Positions 5,487 to 8,833 of a DNA stretch of 8,833 bases are shown here, piece by piece. The position numbers and the translations under genes were made by a program. Source of the DNA: Anaerolinea sp. (GTDB taxonomy: Bacteria > Chloroflexota > Anaerolineae > JAAEKA01). Every line of letters starts with the position of its first letter. The first letter of the stretch is position 1. The stretch is from assembly GCA_014879765.1 (NCBI GenBank), contig JACSRL010000498.1, positions 1 through 8,833 on the forward strand, given 5' to 3'. The notes beneath the pieces are model-generated. The model had not been told where the DNA came from. It saw nothing but the letters and a program-made list of their open reading frames with translations, and searched no databases.

Positions 5487-6153
5487 AATTCCTGTGGTTC
5501 AACAGATTCTGAGCGCCAACGACGCGATTGCCGACGAAAACCGCGCCGCGCTGGACGCGGCCGGTGCGCTGGGCGTCAACGTCATGGCCTCCCCCGGCGC
5601 GGGCAAGACCAGCCTGATCCTGGCCACGGCCGCCCGCCTGCCGGCTGGCCTGCGCCTGGCCGTGATCGAGGGCGACGTGGCCGGCCGCATCGACGCCGAC
5701 GCCATGGCCGCGGCCGGCATCCCGGTGGTGCAGATCAACACCGGCGGCGGCTGCCATCTGGACGCGCCCATGGTGCGCTCGGCGCTGCCGCACCTGCTGC
5801 CCGATGGTGTGGACATGCTGATGATCGAGAACGTGGGCAATTTGATCTGCCCGGCCGGCTTTGCGCTGGGCACGCACGTCAATCTGGTGGTGGCCAGCAC
5901 GCCGGAGGGCCACGACAAGCCCTACAAGTATCCCGGCATGTTCGCCGCGGCCGACGTGGTGACGCTGAACAAGGCCGATGTGGCCGCGGTGTTCGACTTC
6001 GACTTCGACGCCTTTCAGCGCGGTGTGCGCATGGTCAACCCGGCCGCGCCGATCTTCGTCATCTCCTGTCGCACGGGCGAGGGGGTGAACGCCTGGGTGG
6101 ATTGGCTGACCGCCCAGCACGCCGTCATGCCAAGGCCGCCGAAGCATTCCTAG
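5479..6153 (+). CDS. hypB: Hydrogenase nickel-insertion GTPase HypB
   Basis: A SIMIBI-class GTPase that drives nickel transfer to the hydrogenase precursor as a dimer with HypA. In the 224-residue product, Walker A is SPGAGKTS (38-45) and EGDVAGRID (64-72) follows. The metal-binding GCHLDA (91-96) at the dimer interface has C92 and H93. ENVGNLICPAGF (117-128) is the family signature, and NKAD (164-167) gives guanine specificity. The N-terminus begins MTKIPVVQQ and lacks both the CXXCGC high-affinity nickel motif and the His-rich nickel-storage stretch of some HypB proteins, so this is the short form. The ATG at 5479 overlaps the hypA stop by 8 nt, pointing to translational coupling; only a weak GAGA-like ribosome site precedes it. 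A Met codon further upstream in frame (5449) lies inside hypA and is unlikely. Confidence 0.95.
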   Translation: MTKIPVVQQILSANDAIADENRAALDAAGALGVNVMASPGAGKTSLILATAARLPAGLRLAVIEGDVAGRIDADAMAAAGIPVVQINTGGGCHLDAPMVRSALPHLLPDGVDMLMIENVGNLICPAGFALGTHVNLVVASTPEGHDKPYKYPGMFAAADVVTLNKADVAAVFDFDFDAFQRGVRMVNPAAPIFVISCRTGEGVNAWVDWLTAQHAVMPRPPKHS

Positions 6154-6159
6154 CCGACC

Positions 6160-8706
6160 ATGCCGCTGCCCTTCGCCAAGCCTCAGGGTGACAATGATTT
6201 GCAACGGCTGCGCGTCGAGATCCACGGCGCGGTGCAGGGGGTGGGCTTTCGCCCCTTCGTCTATCGCCTGGCCACGGAGCTGCGGCTGGCCGGCTGGGTG
6301 ATCAACGACAGCGCGGGGGTGTTCATCGAAGTGGAGGGGCCGACGCCGGCGCTGGCCGAGTTTTTGCGCCGCCTGCCGGCCGAGCCGCCGCCGCACGCGC
6401 TGATCCAGTCGCTGGACGCGGCCTGGCTGGCGCCGGCCGGCGCTGCGGGCTTCGAGATCCGTCCCAGCGCCAACCAGGGCCGCAAGCGCGCGCTGGTGCT
6501 GCCTGACCTGGCCACCTGCCCCGCCTGCCTGGCTGAGATTTTTGACCCCGCCGACCGCCGCCACGGCTATCCTTTCACCAACTGCACCCACTGCGGCCCC
6601 CGCTTCAGCATCATCCAGGCGCTGCCCTATGACCGGCCCAACACCACCATGCGGCGCTTCGTCATGTGCCCCGCCTGCCAGGCCGAATATGACAGCCCGT
6701 CGAACCGCCGCTTCCACGCCCAGCCCAACGCGTGCCCTGTCTGTGGACCGCGGCTGACGGTGGTCGGTGAACAGTGGCCAGTGAACGGTGAACAGTCAGC
6801 AGCGACGGCTGGTCACGCCTCACGTTTCACGTTTCACGCCGTGCCGGATGCCCTGCAACAGGCGGCCACGGCCCTGCGCGCCGGCCAGATCGTGGCGGTC
6901 AAGGGGCTGGGCGGCTTTCATCTGATGGTGGATGCGGGCAACGCCGAGGCGGTGGAGCGGCTGCGGCGCAGCAAGCCGCGGCGGGCCAAGCCGCTGGCGC
7001 TGATGGTGCGCGATCTGGAGGCAGCACGGCGGCTGGTGGCCGTGGATGCGCAGGCCGCGGCGCTGCTGGGCTCAGACGAGGCGCCGATTGTGCTGCTGCC
7101 GCGGCGAGCTGATGCGCCGGTGGCGGCCAACGTCGCGCCGGGCAACCCGGTGTTGGGGGTGATGCTGGCTTATACGCCGCTGCATCATCTGCTGCTGGAT
7201 CTGCTGGCTCGGTCGGAGACCGGCCAGAGCGAGGGTGGGCGTGCGGCTCGGTCGGAGACCGGCCAGAGCGAGGGCGGGCGCGTGGCTCGGTCGGAGACCG
7301 GCCAGAGCATTGAAGCTCTGGTGGCGACCAGCGGCAACCTGAGCGATGAGCCGATCTGCATCGACGAGCAGGAGGCGGTACAGCGGCTGGCAGGGATCGC
7401 CGATCTCTTTTTGGTACACGACCGGCCCATCGAACGGCATGTGGACGACAGCGTGGCCTGGATCGTGGAGGGGCAGCCGCGGCTGCTGCGCCGGGCGCGG
7501 GGCTATGCGCCGCTGCCGGTGCTGCTGGCCCAGCCTGCGCCTACCATCCTGGCCGTGGGCGCACATCTCAAAAACACGGTGGCGCTGAGCGTAGGCCGCC
7601 AGGTTTTCATCAGCCAGCATATCGGCGATCTGGAGACGGCCGAGGCGCTGGCCGCGTTCGAGCGGGTGATCGCCGACTTCCTGCGCCTGTACGAGGCCAG
7701 ACCGGTGGCCATCGCGCATGACATGCACCCCGACTATCTGTCGACGCGCTGGGCGCGCGAGAACGGTGAACGAGGAATGCTGAACGATGAATCCGGAGCA
7801 GCCCGCGCATCCTTCAGCGCTCATCATTCATCATTGATCCCCGTCCAGCACCACCACGCCCACCTGGCGGCCTGCCTGGCCGAGAACGGCGCCAGCGGGC
7901 CGGCGCTGGGCGTGATCTGGGATGGCACGGGCTATGGGCTGGACGGGACCATCTGGGGCGGCGAGTTTTTGCTGGGCGATGCGGCCGATTTCGTGCGGGT
8001 GGCGCATTTGCGCCCCTTCCGCCTGCCCGGCGGCGATGCCGCGGTCAAGGCGCCGTGCCGGGTGGCGCTGGCGCTGCTCTGGGAGCTGTACGGCGAGGAT
8101 GCGCTGGCCATGGAGGATCTGGCGCCGATTCGCGACCTGCCGGCCAGCGAACGGCTGGTGCTGGGGCAGATGCTGCGCCGCGGCCTCAGTGCGCCCATCA
8201 CCACCAGCGCCGGACGCCTCTTCGACGGCGTGGCCGCGCTGCTGGGCCTGCACCCCCAGGTCAGCTTCGAGGGCCAGGCTGCCATGGCGCTGGAGTTCAT
8301 GGCTGATCCCGCCGTATCTGACGCCTATCCTCTGCCGTTGACGCCGGCCAAGGCCGCGGCCGGTTCATCGCTCATCGTTCATCGTTCATCGTTCCTCCTC
8401 GACTGGCAGCCGCTGATCGAGGCGCTGGTGCATGACTTGCGGGCTGGCGTCTCTTCGGGTATCATGGCTGCACGCTTCCACAACGCGCTGATCGATGGCA
8501 TCGCCCAGGTGGCCACGGCCGTGGGCCAGCCGCAGGTGGCGCTGAGCGGCGGCTGCTTCCAGAACCGTCTGCTGCTGGAGCGCAGCGCACGCCGGCTGCG
8601 CCAGGCCGGCTTCCATGTCCTGCTGCACCGCCAGGTCCCGCCCAACGACGGCGGCATCAGCCTGGGCCAGGTAGCCGTAGCCGCGGCGCGGCTGGCGGAG
8701 CAGTGA
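6160..8706 (+). CDS. hypF: Carbamoyltransferase HypF with four repeat insertions
   Basis: HypF uses carbamoyl phosphate and ATP to carbamoylate the C-terminal cysteine of HypE, the first step toward the CN ligands of the [NiFe] centre. Domains in the 848-residue product: acylphosphatase-like (18-102, VQGVGFRPF with R31 and N49); two zinc fingers (C120/C123 with C142/C145; C170/C173 with C192/C195); YrdC-like (about 229-450, KPRRAKPLA and SGNLSDEPI); Kae1-like carbamoyltransferase (about 460-848, VQHHHAH 562-568, WDGTGYGLDGTIWGGE, SGGCFQN 796-802, PPNDGGISLGQ). Every core motif is intact. The protein is about 100 residues longer than usual. The extra length falls in four repeat-derived in-frame insertions at residues about 203-227, 350-383, 534-561 and 735-747, all between domains or conserved blocks. 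The start ATG lies 6 nt after the hypB stop without a clear ribosome site, suggesting coupling. The TGA stop is inside a heptamer repeat. Confidence 0.95.
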   Translation: MPLPFAKPQGDNDLQRLRVEIHGAVQGVGFRPFVYRLATELRLAGWVINDSAGVFIEVEGPTPALAEFLRRLPAEPPPHALIQSLDAAWLAPAGAAGFEIRPSANQGRKRALVLPDLATCPACLAEIFDPADRRHGYPFTNCTHCGPRFSIIQALPYDRPNTTMRRFVMCPACQAEYDSPSNRRFHAQPNACPVCGPRLTVVGEQWPVNGEQSAATAGHASRFTFHAVPDALQQAATALRAGQIVAVKGLGGFHLMVDAGNAEAVERLRRSKPRRAKPLALMVRDLEAARRLVAVDAQAAALLGSDEAPIVLLPRRADAPVAANVAPGNPVLGVMLAYTPLHHLLLDLLARSETGQSEGGRAARSETGQSEGGRVARSETGQSIEALVATSGNLSDEPICIDEQEAVQRLAGIADLFLVHDRPIERHVDDSVAWIVEGQPRLLRRARGYAPLPVLLAQPAPTILAVGAHLKNTVALSVGRQVFISQHIGDLETAEALAAFERVIADFLRLYEARPVAIAHDMHPDYLSTRWARENGERGMLNDESGAARASFSAHHSSLIPVQHHHAHLAACLAENGASGPALGVIWDGTGYGLDGTIWGGEFLLGDAADFVRVAHLRPFRLPGGDAAVKAPCRVALALLWELYGEDALAMEDLAPIRDLPASERLVLGQMLRRGLSAPITTSAGRLFDGVAALLGLHPQVSFEGQAAMALEFMADPAVSDAYPLPLTPAKAAAGSSLIVHRSSFLLDWQPLIEALVHDLRAGVSSGIMAARFHNALIDGIAQVATAVGQPQVALSGGCFQNRLLLERSARRLRQAGFHVLLHRQVPPNDGGISLGQVAVAAARLAEQ
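6767..6840. repeat. Heptamer repeat insertion 1 in hypF
   Basis: Five GTGAACA-like heptamers (6767-6801: GTGAACA, GTGGCCA, GTGAACG, GTGAACA, GTCAGCA) are followed after 11 nt by four opposed heptamers (6813-6840: TCACGCC, TCACGTT, TCACGTT, TCACGCC). The two arms are roughly complementary. They encode residues about 203-227, between the second zinc finger and the YrdC-like domain, and the insertion adds 25 codons without shifting the frame. Confidence 0.8.
7206..7308. repeat. 39-bp tandem repeat in hypF, 2.6 copies
   Basis: Copies start at 7206, 7245 and 7284 with GGCTCGGTCGGAGACCGG; the third is cut after 25 nt. The unit encodes 13 residues, ARSETGQSEGGRA or ARSETGQSEGGRV, at residues 350-383. 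Each unit contains the small palindrome GGTC-GGA-GACC. The array lies in the YrdC-like domain, just before the conserved ATSGNLSDEP motif, and keeps the frame because 39 is divisible by 3. Confidence 0.9.
7759..7841. repeat. Heptamer repeat insertion 3 in hypF
   Basis: The left arm has degenerate heptamers GAGAACG, GTGAACG, AGGAATG, CTGAACG, ATGAATC (7759-7793). The right arm has TCAGCGC, TCATCAT, TCATCAT, TGATCCC (7814-7841) in the opposite sense. They encode residues about 534-561, immediately before the VQHHHAH motif of the Kae1-like domain, in frame. Confidence 0.7.
8365..8392. repeat. Heptamer repeat insertion 4 in hypF
   Basis: Four tandem heptamers, TCATCGC then TCATCGT three times, encode SSLIVHRSS (residues 736-744) in the Kae1-like domain before LLDWQPLIEAL. 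Only one arm is present. In this orientation the heptamer contains no stop codon in any phase. Confidence 0.8.
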
Positions 8707-8762
8707 ACAGTCAACGGTGAACAGTAAACAGTCAGGAAGCCTGATTTGGCAACTGTTTACTG
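8703..8762. repeat. Heptamer repeat hairpin at the hypF 3' end
   Basis: Five heptamers (GTGAACA, GTCAACG, GTGAACA, GTAAACA, GTCAGGA at 8703-8737) are followed by an opposed arm. CAGTAAACAGT (8722-8732) pairs perfectly with ACTGTTTACTG (8752-8762), with an inner CAGG/CCTG stem (8733-8736, 8740-8743). The hypF stop codon (8704-8706) lies in the first heptamer. No T-run follows directly, so whether transcription ends here is open. The remaining bases to 8833 show no complete gene. Confidence 0.75.
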
Positions 8763-8833
8763 CTCGTAACTGCTCAGGCTTGGCATTAGAAACCGGGTTT
8801 TTGTCTGGCAGACCAAGGTCATGGCGCCATGAA

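Noticed and set aside
7206..7308. Possible CRISPR array
   Set aside because: The 39-bp units are directly tandem with no unique spacers and lie inside an open hypF frame; the same holds for the heptamer arrays.
6766..8397. hypF as a frameshifted or broken gene
   Set aside because: All four insertions keep the frame and every catalytic and zinc motif is present in order to the normal C-terminus.
8784..8814. AAACCGGGTTTTT stretch and GTCTG-G-CAGAC as a terminator for hypF
   Set aside because: Stems are only about 5 bp with 1-nt loops and the T-run precedes the second dyad; this looks more like a dispersed intergenic repeat, which cannot be shown from one copy.
8821..8833. Start of a next gene (for example hypC) at the window end
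   Set aside because: ATG at 8821 meets TGA after three codons. ATG at 8829 has an AAGG 10 nt upstream but only five bases remain, so no call is possible. CATGGC-GCCATG here is a 12-nt palindrome.

Overview
The window is GC-rich bacterial chromosomal DNA. All seven genes I can support lie on the + strand: lipA (lipoyl synthase), a thioredoxin, fhs (formate-tetrahydrofolate ligase), a DUF1269-type membrane protein, and a hypA-hypB-hypF operon for [NiFe]-hydrogenase maturation. No rRNA, tRNA, CRISPR array, transposase or phage gene is visible. GC bias, gene content, an fhs that resembles the eukaryotic trifunctional-enzyme synthetase domain, and many short tandem and palindromic repeats suggest a member of the Chloroflexota (Anaerolineae/Caldilineae-like). 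This assignment is an inference, not proof.

Layout. 1-116: lipA leader with small hairpins. 117-1070: lipA. 1150-1554: thioredoxin with its own strong ribosome binding site. 1555-1895 (no gene): two near-identical 25-bp tandem units, a perfect 33-bp inverted repeat with a 4-nt loop, a 21-nt palindrome, a Rho-independent terminator, then the likely fhs promoter and a structured leader. 1896-3659: fhs. 3660-3892: five tandem TTGACAA heptamers, a terminator hairpin and a promoter. 3893-4747: DUF1269 protein with a glycine-zipper membrane region and an acidic tail. 4748-5138 (no gene): two GC-rich stem-loops, two further inverted repeats and a consensus promoter placed so that hypA should be translated from an almost leaderless mRNA. 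5139-8706: hypA, hypB and hypF, overlapping or nearly abutting. 8707-8833: a repeat hairpin and a possible start of a next gene.

How the genes work together. HypA and HypB deliver nickel to the hydrogenase large subunit. HypF begins synthesis of the cyanide ligands by transferring a carbamoyl group to HypE. HypC, HypD, HypE and the hydrogenase itself are not in the window and may lie downstream. LipA makes the lipoyl cofactor used by 2-oxoacid dehydrogenases and the glycine cleavage system, and Fhs charges tetrahydrofolate with formate. A shared one-carbon theme is possible, but the genes look like separate transcription units.

None of the genes is a new system. The most unusual feature is the repeat biology. 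Degenerate 7-bp tandem repeats, often in opposed arms, sit just after genes and also inside hypF, where they form three in-frame insertions. A fourth hypF insertion is a 39-bp (13-residue) tandem repeat. Together these account for about 100 residues, close to the whole excess of this HypF (848 residues) over the usual length of about 750.
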